Shown piece after piece: positions 44,401-57,027 of a stretch of DNA of 64,000 nucleotides (its first letter is position 1; each line of letters opens with the position of its first letter). The notes below the pieces were generated by a model that did no database searches, was not told where the DNA came from, and worked only from the letters and a program-made list of their open reading frames with translations. Made by a program: the position numbers and the translations under genes. Source of the DNA: an uncultured Methylophilaceae bacterium (lineage in GTDB: Bacteria > Pseudomonadota > Gammaproteobacteria > Burkholderiales > Methylophilaceae); contig CAJIZS010000001.1 of the NCBI GenBank assembly GCA_905182075.1, positions 372,001 through 436,000 on the forward strand, given 5' to 3'.

Positions 44401-45347
44401 AAAATTTTCGCCTTTAGCTTGAAGATCTGCATGATAACTGCTTCTCACCATTGGTCCACTAGCAACTGATTTAAAGCCTAATTTCAATGCTTCATGTTTT
44501 AGATTATCAAAATCTATTGGTGTTACATACCTCTCAACGGGCAGGTGATAGGGGGTAGGTTGTAAATATTGCCCCAATGTCAGCATATCTACATTGTGAT
44601 TCCTTAGGTCTTTCATTACTTCCAATATCTCTTCATTTGTTTCGCCTAGCCCAAGCATTAATCCAGATTTAGTAGGAATCAAAGGTAGCATTACTTTAAA
44701 ATTTTTCAAAAGTGAAAGAGAGTGCTCGTACCTTGCTCCTGGCCTTGCTCGCTTGTATAGTCTAGGGACTGTTTCAAGGTTATGATTAAACATATTTGGA
44801 GGCTGTTTAGATAATATTTCTAATGCCGTTTGTATTTTCCCTTTCCCCCTGAAGTCTGGGACAAGTATCTCTATGTTGATATTATTATTTTCTTTTCTAA
44901 TTTCTTTTATACATTCAGAAAAGTGACGGGCACCACCATCCTTTAAATCATCGCGGTCTACGCTTGTTATAACTACATAATTGAGTTTAAGTTGTGCAAT
45001 TGTTAGAGCTAACTTTATTGGTTCATTTGTATCCGGGTTTTGAGGAATTCCACTTGCAACATCACAAAAAGGGCATCTTCTTGTACAAGTATCACCCATA
45101 ATCATAAATGTCGCTGTGCCTTCTCCCCAGCATTCTCCCATATTAGGGCAGCTTGTAGAACGAACTCAAATGTTGAGGCGCCGGTTTCTTTTAATAAGCG
45201 CTTTACCTCATGAAATTTTTCACTATTAGGTAGTTGCATTTTGATCCAAGAAGGCTTTTTTATTTTATCTTTGGCGATAATTTTAATTGGCAGCCTAGAT
45301 ATTTTTTCTTTTCCAATTTCTTTAATTATATGTATCGTTTTAACCAA
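44397..45347 (-). CDS. lipA: Lipoyl synthase, frameshifted
   Basis: Radical SAM enzyme inserting two sulfurs into octanoyl-ACP/lipoyl domains. The SAM cluster [13 protein letters not shown] and [59 protein letters not shown] are diagnostic. The auxiliary-cluster region ends [13 protein letters not shown] but lies on a frameshift near 45125-45150. The start is a TTG at 45347. Native stop is inferred to overlap the gshA ATG. Confidence 0.94.
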
Positions 45348-45355
45348 TAATATTA

Positions 45356-45949
45356 CTAAAATTCTTTTTGGATATTCTTGATTAAACAGTTTTGTATTTC
45401 TTTCATATTAATATTATCTGAAAAGTCAGACAATTGTGCCATTTTTAAATCACTAAAGCCACAAGGATTAATTGTAGTAAACGGATGTAAATTCATTTTT
45501 ATATTAATGCTTAACCCATGATACGTAAAACCATTTTTTATTCTTAAGCCAACTGAAGCAATTTTTTTTTCATTTATGTATATCCCGGGAGCTTCTTTTT
45601 TTGCATAAGCCTCAATTTTGTATTTTAATAAAAGAGCAATAACAGAGTTTTCGAGTATAGAAATTACTTTTCGTATTGTTATATTATTTCGTTTAAGGCT
45701 AACTAGGAGGTAAATAATAATTTGCCCGGGCCCATGGTAAGTAATTTTACCTCCTCTATCTACAAAGAGATGTGGAATATCACTTTTAGGGAGAATTAAT
45801 CCTTTTTTATTTAATCCAGTGGTAAAAATTGGAGGGTGCTCTGTAAGCCAAACTTCGTCAGTCTCAGGTTGAGAATTAATATGGCTCTTCATAGCTTCCC
45901 AAGTTTCTTGGTAGTCTGTAGTACCTAAATTTTTTATTCGAAGAGGCAT
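45356..45949 (-). CDS. lipB: Octanoyltransferase
   Basis: Intact, 197 residues. Transfers octanoyl from ACP to lipoyl domains. VWLTEHPPIFTTGL, VDRGGKITYHGPGQIIIYLL (the family signature), the Lys/Gly in KKIASVGLRI and the acyl-Cys in NPCGFSDL are all present. Immediately upstream of lipA and one base after ybeD. Confidence 0.96.
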   Translation of the reverse strand: MPLRIKNLGTTDYQETWEAMKSHINSQPETDEVWLTEHPPIFTTGLNKKGLILPKSDIPHLFVDRGGKITYHGPGQIIIYLLVSLKRNNITIRKVISILENSVIALLLKYKIEAYAKKEAPGIYINEKKIASVGLRIKNGFTYHGLSINIKMNLHPFTTINPCGFSDLKMAQLSDFSDNINMKEIQNCLIKNIQKEF

Positions 45950-46222
45950 CTATAGAACAAATTTTGTAATAGATAGCCCAGACAGCTCTATGTAGATTTC
46001 GTCTAGTTGTTTTTTAGAGGTTACATAGATATTACAGGTAAGGCTAATATATTTACCCTCACTACTACCCTTTATTTCAATAGCAGTTTCATTAAAACTC
46101 TCATCATATTTTTTAATTACTTGCATAACAAGTAAACTAAAATTATCAACCGTTTCTCCCATAACTTTTATTGGAAAATAGCATGGAAAATCTATTAAGC
46201 TCTCTTCTTTTTCAGTTACCAT
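45950..46222 (-). CDS. ybeD: YbeD/DUF493 family protein
   Basis: Intact 90-residue protein: LIDFPCYFPIKVMGETVDNF, EGKYISLTCNIYVTSKKQLD and the end ELSGLSITKFVL. Ferredoxin-like regulatory (ACT-like) fold, function unknown, conserved next to lipB. Confidence 0.92.
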   Translation of the reverse strand: MVTEKEESLIDFPCYFPIKVMGETVDNFSLLVMQVIKKYDESFNETAIEIKGSSEGKYISLTCNIYVTSKKQLDEIYIELSGLSITKFVL

Positions 46223-46230
46223 AACTTCTT

Positions 46231-47029
46231 TTAATTTTGCGTAATAAAGCTATTAATTTTTATTTTTCCAGTAAATTGTTTTAATCCTAACTCTGCAGAC
46301 TCTCTGGAGAAGTATGGTCCAATAAGGACTTGATACAATGACCCTTTTGTAACTTTTTTAGCTTCTATTTTATTATTTGATTTAATTTCATTAAGTTTGG
46401 CAGTCATCTTTTCTGCATTCTCCTCATTTGAAAAAGCCCCTGCTTGAATATAAAATTTTGTGCTTTCTGTTGGCTTTAAATTTTTTGGGTTAATCACCTC
46501 AACTTTAACTAGCTCACTACCTTTTTCAATAATTCTTAGCTGATGTGCTGCTACATATGATAAATCTATTATCCGGCCTTTTACAAATGGACCTCTATCA
46601 TTTACTCTGACGATAACAGATCGGCCATTCTTCAAGTTTGTAACTTTGACGAAACAAGGGAGAGGAAGTGTTTTGTGGGCGGCAGTCATTTTGTACATAT
46701 CGTAAATTTCACCAATTGATGTTTTGTTGCCGTGATACCTCTTTCCATACCAAGAAGCATAACCTTCCATTTTATAGGGCGTATTTTTTTCATAGGGGAG
46801 TACTTTTTATCAAATGCTTTATATGGCCGACTAGCGTATTCCGAACATAGTGGCTCAAATTTGGAAAGCATTTTCAATCTCATCTAAATTTTCAGGTACT
46901 TTAATATCTAGATTACCTTTACCAATAATAACCTGGAATTTTAGACCATTGATTTTTATTATTTTTTTGAGGAATAATGTTTGGCAGCCGAAAAGCATAA
47001 GGACCATCGTGATTAAATATATTTTCATT
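46231..47029 (-). CDS. rlpA: RlpA septal-ring lytic transglycosylase lipoprotein, frameshifted
   Basis: Lipoprotein (MVLMLFGCQT lipobox) with a double-psi barrel domain: EGYASWYGKRYHGNKTSIGE, YDMYKMTAAHKTLPLPCFV, VIVRVNDRGPFVKGRIIDLS, then a SPOR domain (FYIQAGAFSNEENAEKM, YQVLIGPYFSRESAE). The linker (EYASRPYKAFDKKYSPM) lies between frame changes near 46870 and 46770. Starts two bases inside the rodA end. Confidence 0.92.
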
Positions 47030-48128
47030 AATTGGCAATCAGTGATTTATTTGAATATAACCCTATAATAATACCAATACTAGCCATTGATACAACCATT
47101 GATGTGCCACCATAGCTAATAAAGGGAAGAGGGATACCAACAATTGGCATAATTCCACTAATCATTCCAATATTAACAAATGTAGCTACAAACAATGAAA
47201 CACTTAAGGATGCAGCAACTAGTTTTGAGAAAGTATTTTGCATTTTAGAGGCTAAAGTAAAGCACCGATAAAAGATAAAAGAATAAAGTAAAAAGATTAA
47301 TACAATTCCTATAAACCCAAATTCTTCAGCCAAATACTGAAAAGATAAAATCTGTAGTAGTTTCTGGTAAAAAATTAAGGTTAGATTGTGAGCTATTACC
47401 CCAACCTTTTCCAAACAAACCACCAGATCCAATTGCGATTATTGACTGAATAGAATGGTACCCAGTGCCATACGGATCTTTAGTAGGGTCAAGTAAGTTC
47501 AAAATTCTATTTTGTTGATAATCATAGAGCGTATTCCAAATAAGAGGCGCGCTTAATAAGAACAAAAAAATACTTGAAGAAATTACTTTCCAGTGTAAGC
47601 CAGCAAGAAAAATTATAGTGAATCCAGATGCGCCTATCATAATTGCTGTACCCAAGTCAGGTTGCTTAAGGATTATTAAAAAAGGAATAAGAATAGCGAT
47701 AAGAGAAAGAGTATGCGCTTTAATTGATATATTATTTTGGTGGTGATGATAAATTGATCCAATGAACAGAGGCAAAGAAATTTTCATCAATTCCGACGGT
47801 TGAAAGTTTATTAGTCCGAGATCAATCCATCTTTTTGCCCCATGGCTTTCAATTCCAATTATAGATACCAGGAGCAGCAAGATTAAACATATTACATAAA
47901 GATAAGGCGCATAAAATAAAATACGTCGAGGTTGAAGATTGGCGAAATATATAGAGTGCTAAGACTCCGATAATGATATTAAAAAATTGATTGCCTAAAA
48001 GATAAAAATTTTCTTGAGTAGCACTTGCTAGAACAGTGACGCCAATTACTACTAAAACTCACGATGGTAGAAAGCAGATGGTGTATCTAAATTGTCTGGA
48101 CTATCTTTGAGATAAACAGTCTAATCAT
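47028..48128 (-). CDS. rodA: Rod-shape SEDS polymerase RodA, frameshifted
   Basis: Membrane glycosyltransferase polymerising lipid II in the elongasome. ALYIFANLQPRRILFYAPYL, GAKRWIDLGLINFQPSELMK, LKQPDLGTAIMIGASG, LPETTTDFIFSVF and the end PLPFISYGGTSMVVSMASIG are diagnostic. Breaks lie near 47330, 47880-47945 and 48060. The first codons (MIRLFISK, start 48128) are followed by a stretch (PDNLDTPSAFYHR) not typical of RodA. Start overlaps the mrdA stop (ATGA). Confidence 0.93.
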
Positions 48129-49950
48129 AATTTTTCTCTAGAGTAAGCATCGAATACTTTTTTTGCAATCGGCCCTGCTGCTGAGCCACCGTGACCCTCC
48201 ATTCTCTACGATAACGGCGATGAGCTAATCTTAGGATCTTTCGGCAGGAGCATAGGCAATAAAAAGTGCATGATCTTTAAGTTTATCAGGGCTGGAAGTT
48301 TTTTCTCATCATAAGCCTCATCTTTTTCTGAGCCCTTTGACTTGCGCGGTTCCTGTTTTTGCAGCTATTTTGTAGCTTTGAGGTTTTACCTAAAAAAGCA
48401 GCGGTACCCTCCAGGCTCTGTTACTGCGTCTGCATCCCCAACTTTATTAAATCTATATTTTTTTTGCTAAATGAATCGCAATTATTCCTCTCGAAATAGT
48501 TGGATTATCATCGCTTGACTCTATGAGATTATTATTTGGTTTGAGTCGTAAATGAGGAATATTATCTACTTTTCTCATTTGCTATTTTTGCTGTCGCGTA
48601 AGCAAGTTGTATTGGAGTAACTAGTGTGTAGCCCTGACCAATTGCAGTAATAGCTGTTTCTCCCTGGTACCAATTTTCTCCATGTTTTTTTTTCTTCCAA
48701 TTTTCATTAGCCAAAAGCCCGCTTTTTTCATTGCCTATGTCAATCTGAGTCTTTTGACCAAAACCAAAAACTGAAAGCGCTTTATTTAATTTAGGAATAC
48801 CTAATTCAATACCTAAGCCATAAAAGAAGGTATCACAAGATACAGCAATTGCTTTTATTAAATTAACGTTACCATGTCCACCTTTCTTCCAGTCTTTAAA
48901 AGTTTTTGAGCCATTTGGCATAGTATAAAGTCCAGGATCAATAATTGAAAAAGGCGGTACCCTTACATTATTGTGCAGAGCTGCCAAGCCAACAAAAGGT
49001 TTTAGTGTTGATCCTGGTGGATAAGTTCCTAAAATTACTCTATCAAGTAAAGGACGATTTAATTTTATCATTCAATATTCGCCAATTTTTTTGGCTAATA
49101 CCATTAGTAAATAAACTAGGGTCAAATGTAGGCTGACTCACATAAGTTAAAATTTCGCCATTATTTGGGTCAATTGCAACTAAAGCTCCCTTACGATTAT
49201 CAAACTCTTTTTCAGCAATTCTTTGTAATCTAGAATCAATAGTTAGATAAATATTTTCGCCACTAATTGCAGGAACCGTTTGAATGGTTCGAATAAGGTT
49301 TTGATTAGCATCGACTTCAATTTTTTTGTAACCAGTTATTCCATTTAATTTTTTTTTCATAATATTTTTCAATACCAGATTTTCCGATATGCGTTGATCC
49401 TCTGTAGTTAACAAAGAGGTCATTTTTTTTTAAATTTTTTATATCATTAATATTTAATAACGAATTTGGTAGAGCAGTACAAGAATCGCATTCATTCCAA
49501 CACGCAATATCTAAAATTGTATCTGAGTATATTTTTAATTCTCTATTAACAAAAACATTTCCACTAGAATCAATTGTTGATGTAACGCAATATAAACTAG
49601 AATCTAACAAAATATAGTATTTTGAGACAATATTTGAATTTTATTTTTTGTTATTATAAATTTAAGTGGCTTATAGTGAGATGTATCAAAATTTATTTTA
49701 TGATTGGCATCTCGTAATATTTCGTAATCAGACATTAACCTTGTATTGCAATTGTTGCGTATTGGGTTTATTGTTTAGGAACCTACGATTGGAATAACTT
49801 TGATACTATTTTTACGCATCTTTCCAGACAGTGTCACTGTATACAGTAAAAATCGTGATTAATAAGTAATATAAAAAATATAATCATAACCAAACTAAAA
49901 AGGATTTTCAGTCTGGTTTGGAAATAGTATTTTAAAAGAATTTTATCCAA
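48125..49950 (-). CDS. mrdA: Penicillin-binding protein 2, frameshifted, with inserted foreign segment
   Basis: Transpeptidase partner of RodA. The N-terminal helix (LKILFSLVMIIFFILLIN) and NYRGSTHIGKSGIEKYYE, ALVAIDPNNGEILTYVSQPT, active Ser in YPPGSTLKPFVGLAAL (SxxK), AVSCDTFFYGLGIELG (SxN-type) and IAAKTGTAQVKG (KTG) are visible. The stretch 49437-49845 has replaced most of the N-terminal pedestal domain. The C-terminal third (48130-48560) changes frame many times. The start is probably the TTG at 49950. Confidence 0.92.
49437..49845 (-). other. Foreign-looking segment inside mrdA
   Basis: In two overlapping frames it reads MSDYEILRDANHKINFDTSH and YKPLKFIITKNK, then SLYCVTSTIDSSGNVFVNRE and DIACWNECDSCTALPNS. 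These do not fit PBP2. The cysteine-rich CWNECDSC and beta-rich style resemble secreted Bacteroidetes proteins, but no family is recognised. Probably an assembly patch. Confidence 0.4.
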
Positions 49951-49953
49951 AAT

Positions 49954-50433
49954 TTAGTAGGTAAATACTTTTCTTAAGAATTGAAAAAAATATAAGGTTA
50001 GAAAGGTAAAAATAAATATTAGGATTATATTAATAAAATTTAGGCTTTTGCCTAGGTTGCTAACCCCAACTAATTCAAGACATATAATTCCTATTAAAAT
50101 TGTAAAAAATTGTAAAAAAATCTTCTGTTCTTCGCTTATTACACTAAAATAGTGATTATATATTTTATGAAATAGCACCATCATTAGTAGGCTAAATGCA
50201 TATTGACCAAGAATTATCCCAATAAAAACATCAATAATTAAGCCTAAGATAAAAAGTTTAATTAAACCGGTATGAATTAACTTGCTGCTTATCATGAGTG
50301 CACCAAATGCAATAAAGTATTCAGGGTTTGTACTTCGCTCCATTAAGCTAAATATATTCAAATGACTTAAGATTAGAGAAAGTATAAATAAGAGTACAAG
50401 GAAACTATTATCTTTTTTACTAATGATTTTCAT
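49954..50433 (-). CDS. mreD: Rod-shape protein MreD
   Basis: Intact, 159 residues with five hydrophobic helices; MERSTNPEYFIAFGALMIS and LGLIIDVFIGIILGQYAFSL fit MreD. It sits between mreC and mrdA, and its ends nearly touch both. Confidence 0.93.
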   Translation of the reverse strand: MKIISKKDNSFLVLLFILSLILSHLNIFSLMERSTNPEYFIAFGALMISSKLIHTGLIKLFILGLIIDVFIGIILGQYAFSLLMMVLFHKIYNHYFSVISEEQKIFLQFFTILIGIICLELVGVSNLGKSLNFINIILIFIFTFLTLYFFQFLRKVFTY

Positions 50434-50434
50434 T

Positions 50435-51276
50435 CTACTTCCTCAGTCCAGTGGGGGTAATAATTGTAATTTGTGCAGATGTTTCAGGCCTTGTAAATGG
50501 AATTATAATAATTTTTACAAACTGTTTGTCTGAGGTAGGTGTGATAGAAGCAACTCTTCCAATTTTAATTCCTTTCGGGTAAATTTTATCTAAGCCAGAA
50601 GTCACATAAATATCCCCAATATAAATTTTATTATAAACTGACGAAAATGGAATGATAAGGTTTTTCCCATCTCCGTATAGAATTGAATTTTGCAGGCCAG
50701 TTTCAAGCATTGCAGGAACTCCAAATTGGTCAGAAATTAAAGAAGTCACTTCTGATGAATTATCATAGACATTATAAATTTGCCCTATGAGTCCAAAGTT
50801 GTTGATTACCGCTGACCCCTCTTTGACATAATCATTTCGACCTTTATTAATTGTAATTATTCTTTGATTTACTTTTGTAGAAGGTCTAATAATTTCGGAG
50901 TCAATATTTACGAACAAATATTTTTTTTTAAGATTAAGCTTATTTCTAAGTGTCTCATTTTCTGATTTCAGAGTAATAATAGTTTGATTGGCCAACTCTG
51001 AAGCATATAATTTTTTTTTAAGTCTTACGTTTTCCTCTATAAGAATTTTCTTAAAAGCAAAATTATTTAAATTTTTGTTTTTATACATATGGGCATAAAT
51101 AATCATTTATCAACTAATTATAAACTTACTAATCTTTTCTTATTTTTTTAGTAAGGCTGTAACGCGAGTCTATCCCCATCAATATAAAACAAAAAATTAT
51201 TAATACCGTAAATAAAATTGCTCCAGAACATTTGGAACTAAATATTAAGAACTATAGTTGATTTCCTTGTCACCAT
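50435..51276 (-). CDS. mreC: Rod-shape protein MreC, frameshifted near the N-terminus
   Basis: Periplasmic scaffold of the elongasome. An N-terminal helix (FTVLIIFCFILMGIDSRYSL) and coiled coil (NVRLKKKLYASELANQTII) precede the beta domain: GRNDYVKEGSAVINNFGLIG, VTSLISDQFGVPAMLE, GDIYVTSGLDKIYPKGIKIG. Breaks lie near 51235 and 51115. ATG 51276 is just after mreB. Confidence 0.93.
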
Positions 51277-51281
51277 GAACT

Positions 51282-52339
<1,058 letters not shown>

Positions 52340-52458
52340 TTATTTCTCATTTCATGTTATTTATTTAAATACATAGTAGTAAAGCTACTCTACTAAACCC
52401 ATGTATAATAACTGATTATTTGTAATTAATTAACGAAATCATAAAATTATTTTTTGCT

Positions 52459-52747
52459 ATGGCCATAAATAAATCAGAAATAAAGAAAATCGCATATTTA
52501 GCGCATATAAATATTTCTCAAGAAGAAGCAGATCAAGTTGAAAAAAAACTTGTTGGAATCTTTAGCTTTGATTGAAAAAATGCAAGAAGTTAACACTGAA
52601 TCAATTGAGCCAATGTCTCATGCGCTTGATATAAACCAGCCGTTAAGAAATGACGTAGTGACCGAAAGTGACATTCGAGAAAAATCTCTTTCTTTAGCCC
52701 CGCACACAGAAAAATCTCTTTTCATTGTTCCTCAAGTCATAGAATAA
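52459..52747 (+). CDS. gatC: Asp/Glu-tRNA amidotransferase subunit C, one frameshift
   Basis: MAINKSEIKKIAYLAHINIS opens the protein at 52459; after an indel near 52545 it continues LIEKMQEVNTESIEPMSHAL and ends IVPQVIE. Small subunit stabilising GatA-GatB. The order gatC-gatA-gatB divergent from mreB is typical of betaproteobacteria. Confidence 0.94.
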
Positions 52748-52750
52748 AAA

Positions 52751-54198
52751 ATGCTTAATTTATCTTTAAAGGATATTTCTCAAGCACTAGAGGAAAAAAA
52801 GTTTACTAGCGTTGAACTAACCCAATTTTTTCTTAATCGAGTAAAAAAACATAACCCATCACTCAATGCATTTATTACGGTTGATGAAGATAAAAGCCTA
52901 GCAATGGCAGCAAAGTCTGACCAATTAATTCAGTCAGGAAAAAAAAATGTTTTAACTGGCATACCAATAGCTCAAAAAGATATTTTTTGCGCAGAAGGAT
53001 GGAAAACAAGTTGTGGTTCAAAAATGTTAGATAATTTTATTGCTCCATATGATTCAACTGTAATAAGTAAATTTAATGCAGTCGGGGCTGTGAACCTAGG
53101 AAAAACGAATATGGATGAATTTGCTATGGGTTCATCGAACGAGACTTCTTTTTATGGCAATGTTAAAAATCCATGGGATATAAAAACTGTCCCAGGCGGA
53201 AGCTCGGGTGGGAGTGCAGCGGCAGTTGCTGGAAGGTTAGCCCCGGCTGCGACGGCAACAGATACAGGTGGTTCGATAAGACAGCCTGCTTCTTTATGTG
53301 GTTTTACTGTGGGTTTAAAGCCTACCTATGGAAGTTGTTCTAGATATGGAATTGTTGCATTTGCATCTTCATTAGATCAGGCTGGTCCAATGGCACAAAA
53401 TGTTGAAGATTGTGCTTTGCTTCAAGAAGTTATTAGCACTTACGATACAAAAGACTTACAAATCCTTGAATAAAATAACATTAAAACTTCTTAGCTTTTG
53501 AATGAGATAGAAATTAAGTTACAAGATGTAAATCCAAGAGAATTTTTTGGTGATCAAAATTCTAATGTTGAACAACTACGTTCATACTTTCCAAAGCTTA
53601 AAATTGTAGCTAGAGGAAGTATACTTAAAGCCAAATAATCATTTAGCAATTCCTGCATATTATGTTATTGCCCCAGCAGAAGCATCAAGTAATTTATCAA
53701 GATACGATGGAGTTAAGTAATGGTTATAGAACTAAAGAATACGATGATTTAATGGATATGTATTTCAAAACTCGACAAGAAGGTTTTGGGGATGAGGTAA
53801 AAAGAAGAATATTAATTGGTACGTATGTTTTAAGTGCTGGTTATTTTGATGCTTATTATCAGAAAGCTCAAAAAATTAGACGATTAATTGCCAACGACTT
53901 TAAAGTTGCCTATGAAAAGTGTGATGTGATCATGGGCCCTTCGGCTCCTTCTGTTGCATTTAAGTCTGGGGAGAAACAAGAAGACCCTCTTGCAATGTAT
54001 ATGCAGGATATTTTTACAATTTCAACAAATCTTGCAGGCTTACCTGGATTATCGATGCCCGCTGGGTTTGTTGATGGACTTCCTGTCGGGCTCCAGTTAA
54101 TAGGAAATCATTTTGATGAGTCAAAAATATTGTCATTAGCTCATCATTATCAAATAAATACAGATTGGCATTTGCGTAGACCTAAAGGAATAGATTAA
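52751..54198 (+). CDS. gatA: Asp/Glu-tRNA amidotransferase subunit A, frameshifted and patched
   Basis: Amidase subunit releasing ammonia from Gln for Gln-tRNA/Asn-tRNA synthesis. [20 protein letters not shown] (catalytic Lys), [20 protein letters not shown] (the Ser-cisSer loop), [20 protein letters not shown] and, later, [17 protein letters not shown] and [15 protein letters not shown] are diagnostic. Between about 53455 and 53640 the protein is replaced by a PhoH-like patch and the frame changes. The stop overlaps gatB ATG. Confidence 0.95.
53495..53635 (+). other. PhoH-like patch inside gatA
   Basis: Reads [40 protein letters not shown]. This is the N-terminal start of PhoH-family ATPases, closest in style to Bacteroidetes members ([28 protein letters not shown]). 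It has no business inside GatA and no other phoH sequence is nearby. Confidence 0.7.
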
Positions 54199-55600
54199 TG
54201 GATTGGGATATTGTAATTGGAATTGAAACTCATGTTCAGTTAAGAACAAATACAAAGCAGTTTTCTGGGGCATCTACAAAATATGGAAGCGAACCAAATT
54301 CTCAAGCTTGTTTGGTAAGTATGGCTTATCCAGGAGTTCTCCCAGTTCTTAACAAAGAATCCGTGAGTAGTGCAATCCTCTTTGGTTTAGCAATAGATGC
54401 TGAAATTCCCCCAAGGTCAATATTTTCTAGAAAAAATTATTTTTACCCAGATTTACCTAAAGGCTATCAAATTAGTCAGTTTGAATTACCAATAGTAGGA
54501 AGAGGAAAATTATCAATTGATATTGGTGGTGATGAAAAGCTTATTAATATCACTAGGGCACATTTAGAAGAAGATGCTGGTAAGTCTATTCATGATCTTA
54601 GAAGGTAAATCTGGTATTGATTTAAATCGTGCAGGAACCCCTTTGCTTGAAATTGTAACTGAACCAGATTTGAGTTCGGCTGAAGAAGCAGTTACTTATG
54701 CAAAAAAACTTCATAATTTAGTTCAGTGGATAGGTATATGTGATGGCAATATGCAGGAAGGAAGTTTTCGCTGTGATGTGAATGTATCAGTTAAGAAAAA
54801 AGGCGATAAAGAGCTGGGTACAAGGCGAGAAATTAAAAATTTAAATTCCTTCAGATTCATTAAGCAAGCTGTCGATTACGAAGTAAACTGGCAAATTGAA
54901 AGACTTGAAGATGGAGGTAAAATTGAGCAGGCAACTATTTTGTTCAATCCAGAATCAGGCGAGACAAAATCAATGAGATCAAAAGAAGATGCTCACGATT
55001 ATAGATATTTTCCAGATCCAGATTTGTTGCCTTTAATTGTGAATGAATCTTTTTTTCCAACAAACTCAGAATCAGTTAATGCATTTATGAACTGGTTTTG
55101 AAAAAGATTTAGGTTTATCTGCTTATGATTCGGAGGGAATAACTTCAAGCCGTGATGTTACTCAATATTTTTTAAAAATTGTTGATTTAGGGGCAGATGC
55201 TAAATTAGCAGCTAATTGGATTCTTGGAAATTTATTTTCCCAGCTAAATAATAAAGATATAGATATTTTAGATAGTCCTATTCCACCTAAAAATTTAAGC
55301 TGATTTGATTATAAAAATTGAAGATCAAACTATTTCAAATAATGCAGCTAAAAAAGTATTTGAGATTCTACAAACCTATTATAATGAGTGGAAATTTAAA
55401 CACCCTCTTCCAAATGATTTACGACAAATTGCCGAACGTGTGTGCAAGTTTTAAAAAATAATTTAATGATGGTCGAAGAATTTAACTCTGGTAAAGAGAA
55501 GGCATTTAATGCTTTAATTGGTCAGGTAATGAAAGTATCTAAAGGAAAAGCAAATCCAGCTCAGGTTTCATCTATTTTAAAAGAAAAACTTTCTAAATAA
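54198..55600 (+). CDS. gatB: Asp/Glu-tRNA amidotransferase subunit B, frameshifted
   Basis: Kinase/tRNA-binding subunit. [74 protein letters not shown] and [20 protein letters not shown] are diagnostic; the C-terminal helical tail ends [19 protein letters not shown]. Breaks lie near 54605, 55095, 55305 and 55440. Its 3' end converges with pyrE and overlaps it by eight bases. Confidence 0.95.
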
Positions 55601-56226
55601 TCCCATAAGTATTTTGATACCTTTTAATCAACTCTAATTCATTAGAAAAACTATTAGCTACTTCTAAATAATGAATAATATCTTCTAAAGTAATAATTGA
55701 GATGACTGGTATAGAATACTTCTTTGCAATTTCTTGGGTTGCCGATAATGCATTTTCACCTTTTTCTTGACGGTCAATTGCAACGATAACACCTGCAATT
55801 TTCGCGCCGTTTTTATGTATCAGCTTATATGATTCATTAATTGAGGTCCCAGCTGAAATAACATCATCGATAACTAATACGCCTCCCTTTATTGTTGAAC
55901 CAATAATTTCTCCACCTTCACCATGTTTTTTAATCTCCTTTCTATTAAACGAGTAAGGTATATTTCGACTTTTATTTGATAATGCTATGGAAGTACTGCT
56001 TGCAAGGGGAATTCCTTATAGAAGAGGTCCAAATAAATCTATTTTTGTATCTATAATTTTATTAGCGTAGAATTCACCTAAGAGGTTTAAGGCTTTCTCC
56101 GTCGTTAAATGCACCTAGGTTGAAAAAATAAGGACTATTGCGCCCAGCTTTGGTTAGAAAATCTCCAAATTGCAACACTTTTTTTTCTAGCGCAAATTCA
56201 ATAAATAATGAAGTAGATGATGTCAT
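55593..56226 (-). CDS. pyrE: Orotate phosphoribosyltransferase, frameshifted
   Basis: De novo pyrimidine enzyme. [36 protein letters not shown] and the PRPP motif [19 protein letters not shown] identify it; [14 protein letters not shown] precedes. Breaks lie near 56115 and 56010. It ends [12 protein letters not shown]...YGII at 55593. Divergent from xthA with 17 bases between starts. Confidence 0.93.
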
Positions 56227-56243
56227 ATAAAATAAGATAATTT

Positions 56244-57027
56244 ATGAAGATTATAACCCTAAATTTAAATGGAATCCGCTCAGCCTCAAGAAAAAGTTTT
56301 TATGATTGGCTTCCACTTCAAAAAGCAGACTTTGTTTGCCTTCAAGAATTAAAGGCTCATGAAGTTGATTTAGATGATCAGATGAAAGCGCCAAAAGGTT
56401 ATTTTGGTAATTTTAGCTATGCAAATAAAAAAGGATATAGCGGTGTCGGTATATATTCTAAAGAAAAACCCAATAAAATTATTAGTAAGGTTGGTATCCC
56501 AGAGATAGATGATGAAGGTCGTTATATTGAGATTGACTTAGATAACATCACTATTATTTCCGTGTATTTACCGTCTGGCTCAAGTGGTGAAGAGAGACAA
56601 GTATTTAAATACAAAGTCTTAGATAAAATTTTAGTAATCTTGAAAAAGAAATTAAAGTTAGGAAAAAACATGGTAATTTGTGGAGACTTTAATATTGCTC
56701 ATCCAAAAATAGATTTAAAAAATTTTAAAGGCAATAAGAAAAATTCTGGTTTTTTACCAGAAGAGCGTGAAGTCCTAGATGAGATATTTTTCCAAATGGA
56801 ATTTTGTGATGCCTTCCGGCAGGTTAACAAAGCAAGAGGAACATCAATACACTTGGTGGTCAAATCGGGGGCAAGCTAGGGCGAATAATGTCGGATGGCG
56901 TATTGATTATCATATTTTGTCGCCAAGTTTAAAAGGTAAAGTAAAATCAACGGGTATCTATCGTGATGAAAGCTTTTCAGACCATGCTCCGTTAATCATT
57001 GATTATGACTACGCTATGTCAGTCTAA
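56244..57027 (+). CDS. xthA: Exodeoxyribonuclease III, one frameshift
   Basis: AP endonuclease/3'-exonuclease. ITLNLNGIRSASRKSFYDWL, FVCLQELKAHEVDLDD (metal Glu), YSGVGIYSKEKPNKII, MVICGDFNIAHPKIDLKN (DxN), then after an indel near 56845 YTWWSNRGQARANNVGWRID and SFSDHAPLIIDYD. Converges with and overlaps the ampG 3' end by 14 bases. Confidence 0.95.

Noticed and set aside
43909-45141. Apparent lipA-gshA fusion protein in one open frame
   Set aside because: The join falls in a T run directly before an ATGA; one fewer T gives a LipA stop overlapping the GshA ATG, a normal arrangement. A homopolymer error is simpler than a fusion.
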